The notes beneath the pieces were generated by a model, which had not been told where the DNA came from, did no database searches, and was given only the letters and a program-made list of their open reading frames with translations. Shown here in pieces: positions 53,218-61,761 of a stretch of 64,000 nt of DNA. Source of the stretch: Micromonospora avicenniae (GTDB lineage: Bacteria; Actinomycetota; Actinomycetes; Mycobacteriales; Micromonosporaceae); NCBI RefSeq assembly GCF_900156065.1, contig NZ_FTNF01000003.1, positions 372,001 to 436,000 on the forward strand, written 5' to 3'. A program made the position numbers and the translations under genes. How positions within the stretch are numbered: position 1 is the stretch's first letter; every line of letters starts with the position of its first letter.

Positions 53218-53324
53218 CGCCCACCCGAGGATCGGGGCAATTCGGTAACCAGCGGCCGATCGGCTCGACCTCGGGGCGGTCGGACGATCGAGCTACCTGG
53301 ATGGGCCCCTTCATCGATGGGGCC

Positions 53325-53452
53325 TGGTCTGCTGGTGCGCTACGGTCTTACCGACCGTTCCCAGCGAAGCCGGTGTGACTCCGGTGCTGTCCCGCAACTG
53401 TGATACCCCTCCCCGCGGAGGGGACGAGCCAGGTCGCCTGCGGATCGGTCGC
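53325..53452 (+). promoter_or_regulatory. Cobalamin riboswitch
   Basis: The conserved adenosylcobalamin aptamer elements occur in order: GGTGC (53334), GCCGGTGTGACTCCGG, CTGTCCCGCAACTGT, a variable hairpin (CCCCTCCCCGCGGAGGGG) and the B12 box AGCCAGGTCGCCTGC (53427-53441). It precedes the B12 importer genes by about 90 bases. Cobalamin binding should switch the importer off. Confidence 0.93.
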
Positions 53453-53498
53453 GACCCGCGCTCTCGAGGAAGGGCGCCTCGCGGACGGGCGCTGTGTC

Positions 53499-53537
53499 CC
53501 TGTCGGCGAAGCACCACGCTCCTCGACCGACAGGAGG
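53499..53537 (+). promoter_or_regulatory. RBS-sequestering hairpin, riboswitch expression platform
   Basis: CCTGTCGG (53499-53506) pairs perfectly with CCGACAGG (53527-53534), which overlaps the AGGAGG ribosome site (53532-53537) five bases before the btuF ATG. This fits translational control by the B12 riboswitch. Confidence 0.6.
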
Positions 53538-53541
53538 ACCG

Positions 53542-54477
53542 ATGTCCAGACGTACCCCTCGGCTGTTCGCCGCGACCCTCGCGATCGCCGCACTCGCCCT
53601 CGGCGCCTGTGCCGACAAGACCGACGACGCCCCCGAGGCCGGCACCGGCCAGTCGGCCGCCGCCTTCCCGGCCACGGTCGGCAAGGTCACCCTCGACAAG
53701 CGTCCCGAGAAGATCGTCTCGCTCACGCCGAGCGCGACCGAGATGCTCTTCGCCATCGGCGCCGGCCCGCAGGTGACCGCGGTCGACAACAACTCGAACT
53801 ACCCGGCGGACGTGCCGAAGACCGACCTCTCCGGTTTCCAGCCGAACGCGGAGGCTATCGCCGGCCGGAACCCCGACCTGGTGGTGATCTCCGACGACCG
53901 GAACAAGATCGTCGACCAGCTCGCCAAGCTCAAGATCCCGGTCTACCTCACGCCGGCGGCGACCACCCTCGACGACACGTACCAGCAGATCACCGAGCTG
54001 GGCACGCTCACCGGGCACCCCACCGAGGCGGCCGACCTCACCCAGCGCATGCGCGACGAGATCGCCAAGCTGGTGAAGGACCTGCCGCAGCGCCCGGAGA
54101 AGCTCACCTACTACCACGAGCTGGGTACGGAGCTGTACAGCGCGACCAGCAAGACCTTCATCGGCTCGCTCTACGCGATGGCCGGCCTGGAGAACATCGC
54201 CGACCCGTCGGACGCCGACGGCAAGAACGGCGGTTACCCGCAGCTCTCCCAGGAGGTCATCGTCAAGGCCGACCCGGACTTCATCTTCCTCGCCGACACG
54301 AAGTGCTGCCAGCAGAACGGCGACACGGTCAAGGCGCGCGCCGGCTGGTCCGGGATCACCGCGGTGAAGAACAACCAGGTGGTCGCGCTCGACGACGACA
54401 TCGCGTCCCGCTGGGGGCCGCGCGTGGTCGACCTGCTCCGGTCGATCGTGGACGCGGTCGCCAAGGTGCCCGCGTGA
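53542..54477 (+). CDS. btuF: Cobalamin ABC importer substrate-binding lipoprotein
   Basis: A 311-residue periplasmic-binding-protein-fold lipoprotein with lipobox LGAC (Cys about 23). The class III helical-backbone fold is seen in VTLDKRPEKIVSLTPSATEM, NAEAIAGRNPDLVVISDD and QEVIVKADPDFIFLADT. It binds cobalamin or a corrinoid, an assignment that rests mainly on the riboswitch and on the partner genes. CC in DTKCCQQNG is unusual. Start follows the sequesterable AGGAGG. Confidence 0.88.
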   Translation: MSRRTPRLFAATLAIAALALGACADKTDDAPEAGTGQSAAAFPATVGKVTLDKRPEKIVSLTPSATEMLFAIGAGPQVTAVDNNSNYPADVPKTDLSGFQPNAEAIAGRNPDLVVISDDRNKIVDQLAKLKIPVYLTPAATTLDDTYQQITELGTLTGHPTEAADLTQRMRDEIAKLVKDLPQRPEKLTYYHELGTELYSATSKTFIGSLYAMAGLENIADPSDADGKNGGYPQLSQEVIVKADPDFIFLADTKCCQQNGDTVKARAGWSGITAVKNNQVVALDDDIASRWGPRVVDLLRSIVDAVAKVPA

Positions 54478-54490
54478 CGGAGCACCGTCG

Positions 54491-55606
54491 GTGACCAGGG
54501 TCGCGCCCGTGACCCCCGAAACGCCGCCCGCCCGGCCGGCCGGGGCGGCGACCCCGTCCCGGCCGGCCGGCCTGCGACCGGGCTGGCTGGCCGCCGGGGT
54601 CGTCGCGGTGCTCGTCGCGCTGGTGGCCGGGGTGTCGCTCGGCCCGGTCACCATCCCGCCGGGCAGCGTCGCCGCCGAACTGCTCAACCTGCTGCCCGGG
54701 GTGCACCTGGACAGCGGGCTCAACGAGCGGGAGATCGCCATCGTGACCGAGCTGCGGCTGCCCCGCGTGGTGCTCGGCCTGCTCGTCGGCGGGATGCTCG
54801 CCCTGGCCGGCGGCTGCTACCAGGGCGTGTTCCGCAACCCGCTGGCCGATCCGTACCTGCTCGGCGTGGCTGCCGGGGCGGGCCTCGCGGTGACCGCGGT
54901 GATCGCCCTCGGCGGAGCCGGCACGGAGGGTGCACTCACCGGCCTGCCGCTGACCATCCCGCTCGCCGCGTTCGCCGGCTCGCTGGGCGCGGTGGCGTTG
55001 ACCTACCTGCTCGGCGCGGCGGGCGGCCGTAACCGGTCCCCCGCCATGCTGATCCTGGCCGGGGTGGCCGTCTCCGCGTTCCTCTCCGCCGGGCAGACCT
55101 ACCTGCTGCAACGGCACTCCGACAGCATCCAGGCGGTCTACTCCTGGCTGCTCGGCCGGCTCGCCACCGCCGGCTGGCACGACGTGCTGCTGGTCCTGCC
55201 GTACGCCGTGCTCACCGCCGTCGTGGTACTGCTGCACGGCCGGGAACTGGACGTCCTGTCGGTCGGTGACGACGAGGCGAGCAGCCTCGGCCTGCACCCG
55301 CAGCGCTCCCGCTACCTGCTGATCGCCGCGGCCTCGCTCGGCACCGCCGCGGCGGTCTCCGCCACCGGTCTGATCGGCTTCGTCGGCATCATCGTGCCGC
55401 ACACCGTGCGGCTGCTCGCCGGATCGAGCTACCGGGTGATCCTGCCGCTCTCCCTGCTCTTCGGCGCCGCGTTCCTGGCGCTCACCGACGTGGCGGCACG
55501 TACCGTCGCCGCACCCGCCGAGATCCCGATCGGCGTGGTCACCGCCCTGCTCGGCGGCCCGTTCTTCGTCCTGGTCCTGCGTACCGCCCGGCAGGCGCTG
55601 ACGTGA
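54491..55606 (+). CDS. btuC: Cobalamin ABC importer permease (FecCD/BtuC family)
   Basis: A 371-residue FecCD-type permease with about ten helices. Conserved segments include LRLPRVVLGLLVGGMLALAG, GVFRNPLADPYLLGVAAGAG, the cytoplasmic coupling region around LGDDEASSLGL-like GDDEASSLGLHPQR and GLIGFVGIIVPHTVRLL. It starts with GTG 13 bases after btuF. A 25-residue Pro/Ala-rich N-terminal extension precedes the first helix. Confidence 0.92.
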   Translation: MTRVAPVTPETPPARPAGAATPSRPAGLRPGWLAAGVVAVLVALVAGVSLGPVTIPPGSVAAELLNLLPGVHLDSGLNEREIAIVTELRLPRVVLGLLVGGMLALAGGCYQGVFRNPLADPYLLGVAAGAGLAVTAVIALGGAGTEGALTGLPLTIPLAAFAGSLGAVALTYLLGAAGGRNRSPAMLILAGVAVSAFLSAGQTYLLQRHSDSIQAVYSWLLGRLATAGWHDVLLVLPYAVLTAVVVLLHGRELDVLSVGDDEASSLGLHPQRSRYLLIAAASLGTAAAVSATGLIGFVGIIVPHTVRLLAGSSYRVILPLSLLFGAAFLALTDVAARTVAAPAEIPIGVVTALLGGPFFVLVLRTARQALT

Positions 55607-56385
55607 GCGCCGCACCCGCGGTCGAGGTGCGTGACCTGCACGTCACCCTGGACCGCACGCCGATCCTCGCCGGCATCGACCTGACCGTCGCCGTCGGCGA
55701 GTGGGTCACCGTGATCGGCCCCAACGGCGCCGGCAAGTCGACCCTGTTGCGCGCCGTCGGCGGGCTGCTGGCCGCGCCGGGCGCCGTCGCTCTCTTCGGT
55801 ACGCCCATCGAGTCGCTGCGCCGGCGGGACCGGGCCCGGGTGGTGGCCACGGTGGCGCAGTCCCCGGTGGTGCCACCTGGCATGTCGGTGCTGGACTACG
55901 TGCTGCTCGGCCGCACCCCGTACATCCCGTCGCTGGGGCGGGAGTCGGCCGCCGATCTGGCCGCCGTGCACGAGGTGCTGGCGCGGCTGGACCTGACCGG
56001 ATTCGTACGGCGCGAGCTGGCGACCCTCTCCGGCGGTGAACGGCAGCGGGTCTTCCTGGCCCGGGCGCTCGCCCAGGGGGCCACGCTGCTGCTGCTCGAC
56101 GAGCCGACGAGTGCGCTGGACATCGGCCACCAGCAGGAGGTGCTGGACCTCGTCGACCAGCTGCGCCGCGAGAACGGCCTGACCGTCGTCGCCACGATGC
56201 ACGACCTGTCGATCGCCGGCGAGTACGCCGACCGGATGGTGCTGCTCGCGGCCGGCCGGGTGGCCGCCGCCGGGACTCCCCGCGAGGTGCTCACCGAGCG
56301 ACTGCTAGCCGAGCACTACAAGGCCAGCGTCCGCGTGATCGACGGAGACCACGGCCCCCTGATTGTCCCCGTCCGCCGCCGCTGA
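55603..56385 (+). CDS. btuD: Cobalamin ABC importer ATPase
   Basis: A 260-residue ATPase with Walker A GPNGAGKST (about 43-51), Q-loop VAQSPVVP, signature LSGGERQR, Walker B LLLLDEPTSALD and H-loop MHDL. It closes the importer operon, and GTGA overlaps the permease stop. Similar to iron-siderophore ATPases; the B12 role is set by the riboswitch upstream. Confidence 0.92.
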   Translation: MSAAPAVEVRDLHVTLDRTPILAGIDLTVAVGEWVTVIGPNGAGKSTLLRAVGGLLAAPGAVALFGTPIESLRRRDRARVVATVAQSPVVPPGMSVLDYVLLGRTPYIPSLGRESAADLAAVHEVLARLDLTGFVRRELATLSGGERQRVFLARALAQGATLLLLDEPTSALDIGHQQEVLDLVDQLRRENGLTVVATMHDLSIAGEYADRMVLLAAGRVAAAGTPREVLTERLLAEHYKASVRVIDGDHGPLIVPVRRR

Positions 56386-56407
56386 CCCCGCCCCCCTCAA
56401 CGTGCCT

Positions 56408-56461
56408 CTTCCACTGAAAGAGTGGCCATTCCGCGCGGAATAGCCACTCTTTCAGTGAAAG
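56408..56461 (-). terminator. 54-bp palindrome with no spacer
   Basis: Two 27-base arms meet directly at 56434/56435 (core CACTGAAAGAGTGG...). Two mismatches are C/A, which become G-U pairs in minus-strand RNA, so the minus transcript can pair along the whole length. It sits between the convergent btuD and VOC genes and probably terminates the VOC transcript, perhaps both. Confidence 0.65.
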
Positions 56462-56490
56462 TGCCGGGGCGAAGGGGTGGGGGGTGGGGG

Positions 56491-57258
56491 TTAGGGGGGT
56501 CCGATGTCGATGACGGAGAAGAGGGCGCCCTGGGGGTCGCGTAGGGCGGCGAAGCGGCCGGTCGGGATGTCCCTGGGCGGCACCAGGATGGTCCCGCCCA
56601 GCGTGGCGGCCCGGGCTGCGGCCGCATCGGCGTCGGCGACCGCGAAATAGACCGTCCAGTACGCCGGCAGGTCGTCGGGGAAGTCGTCGGCGAGCGGAGG
56701 CATCATCCCGGCCACGATCTGCGCGCCGAGCCGCCAACCGGTGTAGGTCATCGAGCCGACCAGTTGGTCGTCCGGCTGCCAGCCGAAGACCAGCTCGTAG
56801 AAGACCTTGGCCCCTTCCGGGTCGGGGGTGACCAACTCGTTCCAGGCCATCGCGCCCGGAACGTTGAAGACCTCGCCGCCGGGCATCGCCATCGGTTGCC
56901 AGACGCTGAACGACGCGCCGGCCGGGTCCGCGAAGACCGCCATCCGCCCGCGGTCGAACACCTCGAACGGTGGTACCACCACCTGCCCGCCGGCCCGTTC
57001 GACCCGCCCGGCGACCAGGTCGGCGTCGTCGGTGGCCATGTAGGTCGACCAGATCGGCACCTGGTCGGGGATGGCCGGCGGACCGGCCCCGGCGACCGCG
57101 CGCCCCTGTAGCTGGAAGACCGTGTAACCGTTCGCCTCCGGCTCCGACGCCACCCGTCCGGTCCAGCCGAACAGCTCCGGATAGAACCGCCGCGCGTCGG
57201 CCAGGTCGGGGGTGGCCAGGTCGGCCCAGCAGGGCGTACCCGGCGGGACGGTGTTCAC
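56491..57258 (-). CDS. Two-domain VOC (glyoxalase-fold) protein
   Basis: A 255-residue protein with two vicinal-oxygen-chelate domains (about 8-120 and 135-252); each starts with a WxxLATPD/WNELVTPD strand and ends with a DPxGAxFSVxQ-type strand. Enzymes of this group include glyoxalases, dioxygenases and antibiotic-binding proteins. Here several usual metal ligands are not obvious, so binding without catalysis is possible. GTG start with AGGGG upstream. Confidence 0.83.
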   Translation of the reverse strand: MNTVPPGTPCWADLATPDLADARRFYPELFGWTGRVASEPEANGYTVFQLQGRAVAGAGPPAIPDQVPIWSTYMATDDADLVAGRVERAGGQVVVPPFEVFDRGRMAVFADPAGASFSVWQPMAMPGGEVFNVPGAMAWNELVTPDPEGAKVFYELVFGWQPDDQLVGSMTYTGWRLGAQIVAGMMPPLADDFPDDLPAYWTVYFAVADADAAAARAATLGGTILVPPRDIPTGRFAALRDPQGALFSVIDIGPP

Positions 57259-57351
57259 GGCGACCCCTCTCGGCTCGGGGCGACACGACGTCCCCCTTGC
57301 CGGAATCCTGGCACCGCCCGACCGGCGTACGAGGTTGAAACGGGCGAATCG

Positions 57352-58089
57352 TCAGCTGAACCGGCGACCCTCGTCCCGCCGGTACGCCCAGACCGCCAGC
57401 ATCGCCAGCGCCACCACCCAGACGCCCAGCATGATCAGCGGCAGCGGGCGCGCCGGGTAGTCGCCGACGGTCGCCCACATCAGCTCGACCGCGCCCCGAG
57501 TGGGCAGGTACGGCGCGACCACCTCGATGAACCCCGGCGCCTCGTCCGGGGCGGAGAGCAGGCCACCGCCGAAGGCGAGCGGGAAGAAGATGATCTGCGC
57601 GACCACGATGGCCGCCTTGCTGGGCAGCGAGTAGCCGATGGCGAGCCCCATCAGCGTGAACGGCACCGACACCACCGCCACGGTGCCGATGGCCAGCAGG
57701 AACGCCATCGGCGTGATCTGGGCGGCGGTCAGCGTCGCACCGATCACCACCACCGGGATCAGCGAGAGATAGGTGAGGACCAGCCCGGCGAGCACCCGAC
57801 CGGCGAGCCGGGGCCCCGGTCCGGCGGGCAGGGTCCGGGTGTACGGATCCCAGGGCTGGGCGCGATCCTCGGCGACGCCGATGCCGTACTGGAAGATGTT
57901 GGCGCTCATCACCGCGAAGGTGACCATCGAGGCGGTGGCGTACGTGGCGCCGACCGCGTCCTTGCCGGCGAACGGCACCACGAAGAAGAGCATCGCTGCG
58001 GCGGGAAAGAACGCGCTGCCGACGACGGCGATCGGGATCCGGACGGTCTCCAGCAGTTGGTACCGGGTGTGGACCAAGGTGAGTTGCAT
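57352..58089 (-). CDS. ABC-2 type exporter permease
   Basis: A 245-residue permease with six helices (about 18-40, 50-75, 98-122, 130-155, 160-185, 215-238) typical of ABC-2 drug or lipid exporters. The start lies 12 bases after the ATPase stop, so the two form one operon. Substrate unknown; this class often mediates antibiotic resistance or export of membrane compounds. Confidence 0.88.
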   Translation of the reverse strand: MQLTLVHTRYQLLETVRIPIAVVGSAFFPAAAMLFFVVPFAGKDAVGATYATASMVTFAVMSANIFQYGIGVAEDRAQPWDPYTRTLPAGPGPRLAGRVLAGLVLTYLSLIPVVVIGATLTAAQITPMAFLLAIGTVAVVSVPFTLMGLAIGYSLPSKAAIVVAQIIFFPLAFGGGLLSAPDEAPGFIEVVAPYLPTRGAVELMWATVGDYPARPLPLIMLGVWVVALAMLAVWAYRRDEGRRFS

Positions 58090-58101
58090 TGCTTCCCCTC
58101 C

Positions 58102-59091
58102 TCAGGCGGTGGCCGGTCGGCCGCCTGAGGCGGCGGTGGTGGGCTCGTCGTCATCGCCGGCCGGTCGGCTCCCGACGGTCACCGGGCCGTCGCCTGGCCG
58201 GGCCCCACGAGTGTCGCCGCTCGGCGGCTCCTCGGCGGTGATGGCGAGGAACGCCTCCTCCAGCGAGGTGGGGCGTACCTCCAGGTCGGTGAAGCCGACC
58301 CCGGCGGTGACCAGGTCCCGCACCAACTGGTCGGCGTCGGTGGTGAGCAGGTGGTTGCGGCCGTCGATCAGCTCGGACCGCACCACGCCGGGCAGCGCCG
58401 GTAGGTCGTCGGCGACGAAGCTGACCCGACGCACGCCGACCACGGAGCGGACCGCGTCCACACTGTCGTCGGCGAGCACCCGACCGTGCCCGATCACCAC
58501 CACCCGGCTGGCCAGCGCCTCCACCTCCTCCAGGTAGTGGCTGCTCAACAGCACTGTCCCGCCTTCGGCGTGGAAGGCGCGGATGGCGTCCCAGAGGGTG
58601 CGGCGTGCCTCGACGTCGAGGCCGCTGGTCGGCTCGTCGAGCAACACCAGCCGGGGACGGCCGACGAAAGCCAAGGCCACTGCCAGTCGCCGGCGCTGGC
58701 CGCCGGAGAGACCACCGGTCTGCCGCCGGACCTGGTCGGTAAGCCCGAAACGGTCGAGCAATTCGTCACGCGGCACGGGATCGGCGTAATGCGCGGCGGC
58801 GAAGTCCACCACCTCGCCGACGCGCAACGTGCCGGGCAGGCCGGTCTCCTGCGGCGTCATGCCGAGCTGCCGGCGCGGCGCCGGGTCGCGCGGGTCGCCG
58901 CCGAAGAGCTCCACCCGACCGGACGTGGGGCGGCGCAGACCGACGATCAGGTTCATCAGGGTGCTCTTGCCGGCGCCGTTCGGCCCGAGCAGCCCGACCA
59001 TCTCGCCGGCACGGACGGTCAGGTCGACCCGGTCGAGGGCCAGCACGTCGCCGTAGCGGCGGGAGACCTGGTCGGCACGCGCCAGGATCAT
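58102..59091 (-). CDS. ABC exporter ATPase (DrrA-like)
   Basis: A 329-residue ATPase with Walker A GPNGAGKST (about 36-44), signature LSGGQRRR, Walker B LVLLDEPTSGLD and H-loop SSHYLEE. The C-terminal extension (about 215-300) with LTTDADQLVRDLVTAG and SLEEAFL is the DrrA-type regulatory domain. The last 30 residues are disordered. AAGGAG precedes the ATG at 59091, chosen over an upstream in-frame start. Confidence 0.92.
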   Translation of the reverse strand: MILARADQVSRRYGDVLALDRVDLTVRAGEMVGLLGPNGAGKSTLMNLIVGLRRPTSGRVELFGGDPRDPAPRRQLGMTPQETGLPGTLRVGEVVDFAAAHYADPVPRDELLDRFGLTDQVRRQTGGLSGGQRRRLAVALAFVGRPRLVLLDEPTSGLDVEARRTLWDAIRAFHAEGGTVLLSSHYLEEVEALASRVVVIGHGRVLADDSVDAVRSVVGVRRVSFVADDLPALPGVVRSELIDGRNHLLTTDADQLVRDLVTAGVGFTDLEVRPTSLEEAFLAITAEEPPSGDTRGARPGDGPVTVGSRPAGDDDEPTTAASGGRPATA

Positions 59092-59229
59092 GCGGTTCTC
59101 CTTCGTGGACACCGTGAATGTCTGCCGACCCTCTGTCTACTCCGCCGGTGCCAGTCCCGCTGTCCCCTGAGCAGGGTTTCGGCGAATCCGCGTGCGCGCC
59201 TCGCCCGGTCCTGGCCCGGCTGCGGCCGT

Positions 59230-61308
59230 TCAGCCGGCCAGTGCGGCGGGCAGCGGGTCCCGGTGCAGCACGGCCAGCCGGGACACCGCCCGGGTCAGCA
59301 CGACGTAGAGCCGGTGCAGGCCGCGTGGCTCGGCGGCCACGATCGCGGCCGGCTCGACGACCACCACGTGGTCGTACTCCAGACCCTTCACCAGCGTCGC
59401 CGGCACCACGGTGACCCGCGCCGCGGTCGACACGTCGTCTGCGGTCGCGGTCTCGACGCCCGCGTCGGCGAGCGCCGCCCGCAGCTGCTCCACCGCGTCG
59501 TCGGCGGCGATGACACCGACCGAGCCGTCGTGCGTGAGCGCGGCCCGCACCTCGGCCACCGTCGCTTCGGTCAGATCCGTCACCGTACGCACGTCCAGGC
59601 CGCCGTCACGACGCAGCGACTCGGCCGGGGGGACGTTCACGGCGAGTGCCGGGAGCAACCGGTTCGCGAGCGCGACCACTGCGGCCGGCACCCGGAAGCC
59701 GACCGTCAACGGAACCACTACCGCGTTCGGCTTGCCCAGGTGGGCGAGGGTCTCGTGCCAGTCGGTGGCGGCCCAGGGGGCGGTGCCCTGGGCCAGGTCG
59801 CCGAGGAGGGTGATCGACGCGTGCTCGCTGCGTCGCGCGATGGCCCGGCACTGCATCGGCGAGAGGTCCTGCGCCTCGTCGATGACGACGTGGCCGAAGC
59901 CGGCGGGTCGCTCGATCAGTCCCGCGGCCTCGTCGATGAGGACCGCGTCCGCGGCCGTCCACCGGGTCGCCTTCGCGGTGCGCGGGGGCTTCGCCCAGGT
60001 CAGCTGTGCCTGCTCGGCCTCGGTGAGCAGACCGTCCGCCGCGGCGGCGAGCGCCGCCGGGTCGGCGAGCAGCGTGTGCACCAGGCCCTCGGGGGTGACC
60101 GCCGGCCAGACCGTGTCGAGGAAGGTGGTCACCGGCCGTGACTTCGCCATCCGGCGCAGCCAGGCGTCGCTGGGCGACTCGGCGCGGCGCGCCTCGGACT
60201 GCCGTTGCAGCAGGCTTACCACCCGCGCCCGGACCCGCTCGCGGCCGACGCCGTACGGCAGCCCTTCCCGGCGGGTTTCCTCGAGCACCCGGTGCAGCGG
60301 CTCCAGCCCGATCCGCCAGCGGAACGAGCCGTCGGACACCATGATCGGCTCGGTCGGCTCGCCGATCTGGATCTCGAGCGCGCGGCGCAGCACCTCCGCC
60401 ATCCGTACGTCGTGCTTCAGCGTCGCCGTGGCGACGTCCTCGACCGCGCGCACCGGTACGCGCGCCACCAGGTCCTCCACCGTGGACTGCTGGACCTCCA
60501 CCTCGCCGAGGGCGGGCAGCACCGCCGCGATGTACGACAGGAACGCCCGGTTCGGCCCGACGATCAGCACTCCGGATCGGTTCAGCCGTTCCCGGTGCAG
60601 GTAGAGCAGGTAGGCGGCCCGGTGCAGCCCGACGGCGGTCTTCCCGGTGCCCGGCGCCCCCTGCACGCAGATCGAGTCGGCGAGGTCGGCTCGGACCAGT
60701 TCGTCCTGCTCCGGCTGGATGGTGGCGACGATGTCCCGCATCGGCCCGACGCGGGGGCGTTCGATCTCGGCGGTCAGGATCCGGCTCGCGGTGCCGAGTT
60801 CCTCGCCCCGGTCCAGATGCTCGTCCTCGAAGCTGGTCAGCGCGCCGGTGCTGAACCCGAACCGGCGGCGGACGGTCACCCCCTGCGGGTCCCGGGCGCT
60901 GGCGCGGTAGAACGACCGGGAGACCGGGGCCCGCCAGTCGATCACCATCGGCTCGCCCAGCTCGTCGGTGACGTGCCGCCGTCCGACGTGGTACACCCCG
61001 ACGACCTCGTCGTCGGGGCCGGCGTCGTCGCTGTTCCGGCGGTCGGTCCCGCCGAAGTTCAGCCGGCCGAAGAAGAGCGGGGTGGTCGGGTCGTCCGCCA
61101 GCTCCTTCACTCGCCGGGCCATGTGGCGGCCCAGCTGCTCAGCGGTGTACGAGTCGCCGGCGACCTTGTCGCCGGTGGAGAAGAGGGCCTCCGCGCGTTC
61201 CCGCATCCGGCGCAGTGCCGCTCGGGAACTCTCGAGGTGGGCTCGCTCCGACGTCAGCTCGTCATCGAGGTCGGCGGGGTCGTTCGACGTGTGGGCAGCA
61301 AGGGTCAT
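59230..61308 (-). CDS. HelD/HelR-like UvrD-family RNA polymerase helicase
   Basis: A 692-residue superfamily 1 ATPase. An N-terminal coiled arm (LTSERAHLESSRAALRRMRE) leads to Walker A GAPGTGKTAVGL (about 215-226), VIDEAQDLSPMQ, GDLAQGTAPW and C-terminal VTVVPATLVKGLEYDHVVVV and YVVLTRAVSRLAVLHR. Proteins of this type bind RNA polymerase, open it and recycle it; HelR forms give rifamycin resistance. I see no rifamycin-associated palindrome upstream, so induction by rifamycins is not supported. ATG at 61308 with GGAAGG upstream. Confidence 0.87.
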   Translation of the reverse strand: MTLAAHTSNDPADLDDELTSERAHLESSRAALRRMRERAEALFSTGDKVAGDSYTAEQLGRHMARRVKELADDPTTPLFFGRLNFGGTDRRNSDDAGPDDEVVGVYHVGRRHVTDELGEPMVIDWRAPVSRSFYRASARDPQGVTVRRRFGFSTGALTSFEDEHLDRGEELGTASRILTAEIERPRVGPMRDIVATIQPEQDELVRADLADSICVQGAPGTGKTAVGLHRAAYLLYLHRERLNRSGVLIVGPNRAFLSYIAAVLPALGEVEVQQSTVEDLVARVPVRAVEDVATATLKHDVRMAEVLRRALEIQIGEPTEPIMVSDGSFRWRIGLEPLHRVLEETRREGLPYGVGRERVRARVVSLLQRQSEARRAESPSDAWLRRMAKSRPVTTFLDTVWPAVTPEGLVHTLLADPAALAAAADGLLTEAEQAQLTWAKPPRTAKATRWTAADAVLIDEAAGLIERPAGFGHVVIDEAQDLSPMQCRAIARRSEHASITLLGDLAQGTAPWAATDWHETLAHLGKPNAVVVPLTVGFRVPAAVVALANRLLPALAVNVPPAESLRRDGGLDVRTVTDLTEATVAEVRAALTHDGSVGVIAADDAVEQLRAALADAGVETATADDVSTAARVTVVPATLVKGLEYDHVVVVEPAAIVAAEPRGLHRLYVVLTRAVSRLAVLHRDPLPAALAG

Positions 61309-61480
61309 CCGAGGCGACCTTCCGGTGCGTTCGTGTGATCGGTTGACCTGGGCCGCCCGGCGCTCCGTCGACGCGGTGCCGGCTGTGCCCGTAGGCAGGA
61401 GGCGCGCGTCAACGCGCGCGGTCGTCCACCCTACGCCTCGACGCCGCGGCCGCCGAGTGATTTCCCGGACCGATCCGCCG

Positions 61481-61550
61481 GTCGCCGCCAGCCGCCGCCG
61501 GTCGCCGCCGGTCGCCGCCGGTCGCCGCCGGTCGCCGTGCGGTCGCCGCC
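61481..61550. repeat. 10-bp tandem repeat (GTCGCCGCCG)n
   Basis: Seven 10-base units, three or four exact, lie about 170 bases upstream of the helicase start. The 453-base gap 61309-61761 holds this array, a hairpin and an 8-bp array but no convincing gene. Confidence 0.75.
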
Positions 61551-61630
61551 GGCGCCGGCCGCCTTGATCCGGGCACCCGTCCTGCACGGACACGTCTGCG
61601 CGTCCCGCCTGACGGCCATGCCGGTGAGCC

Positions 61631-61668
61631 TGATACCTCTCAGGCATTTTTATGCCCCAGAGGTATCA
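61631..61668. terminator. Hairpin after the nitrilase-family gene
   Basis: TGATACCTCTCAGGCAT and ATGCCCCAGAGGTATCA pair at 15 of 17 positions around a TTTT loop, 94 bases past the hydrolase stop. It is A/T-richer than its surroundings and may end that transcript. Confidence 0.55.
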
Positions 61669-61694
61669 ACCTCGTGGTGATGTCTGCTGCTCGG

Positions 61695-61749
61695 GGCAAC
61701 CGGCCAACCGGCCAACCGGGCAACCGGGCAACCGGGCTGCCGGGCTGCC
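61695..61749. repeat. 8-bp tandem repeat (GGSCAACC)n
   Basis: Seven consecutive 7-8 base units: GGCAACC, then GGCCAACC twice, GGGCAACC twice and GGGCTGCC twice. The ordered changes suggest slippage. It lies 13 bases after the nitrilase-family stop. Confidence 0.75.
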
Positions 61750-61761
61750 GGGCCACTGGCG

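Noticed and set aside
61481..61550. Tandem 10-bp repeats as CRISPR
   Set aside because: No unique spacers; simple slippage array.
61309..61660. Rifamycin-associated element upstream of the HelR-like gene
   Set aside because: No G-rich inverted repeat of that kind is visible; rifamycin induction is not claimed.
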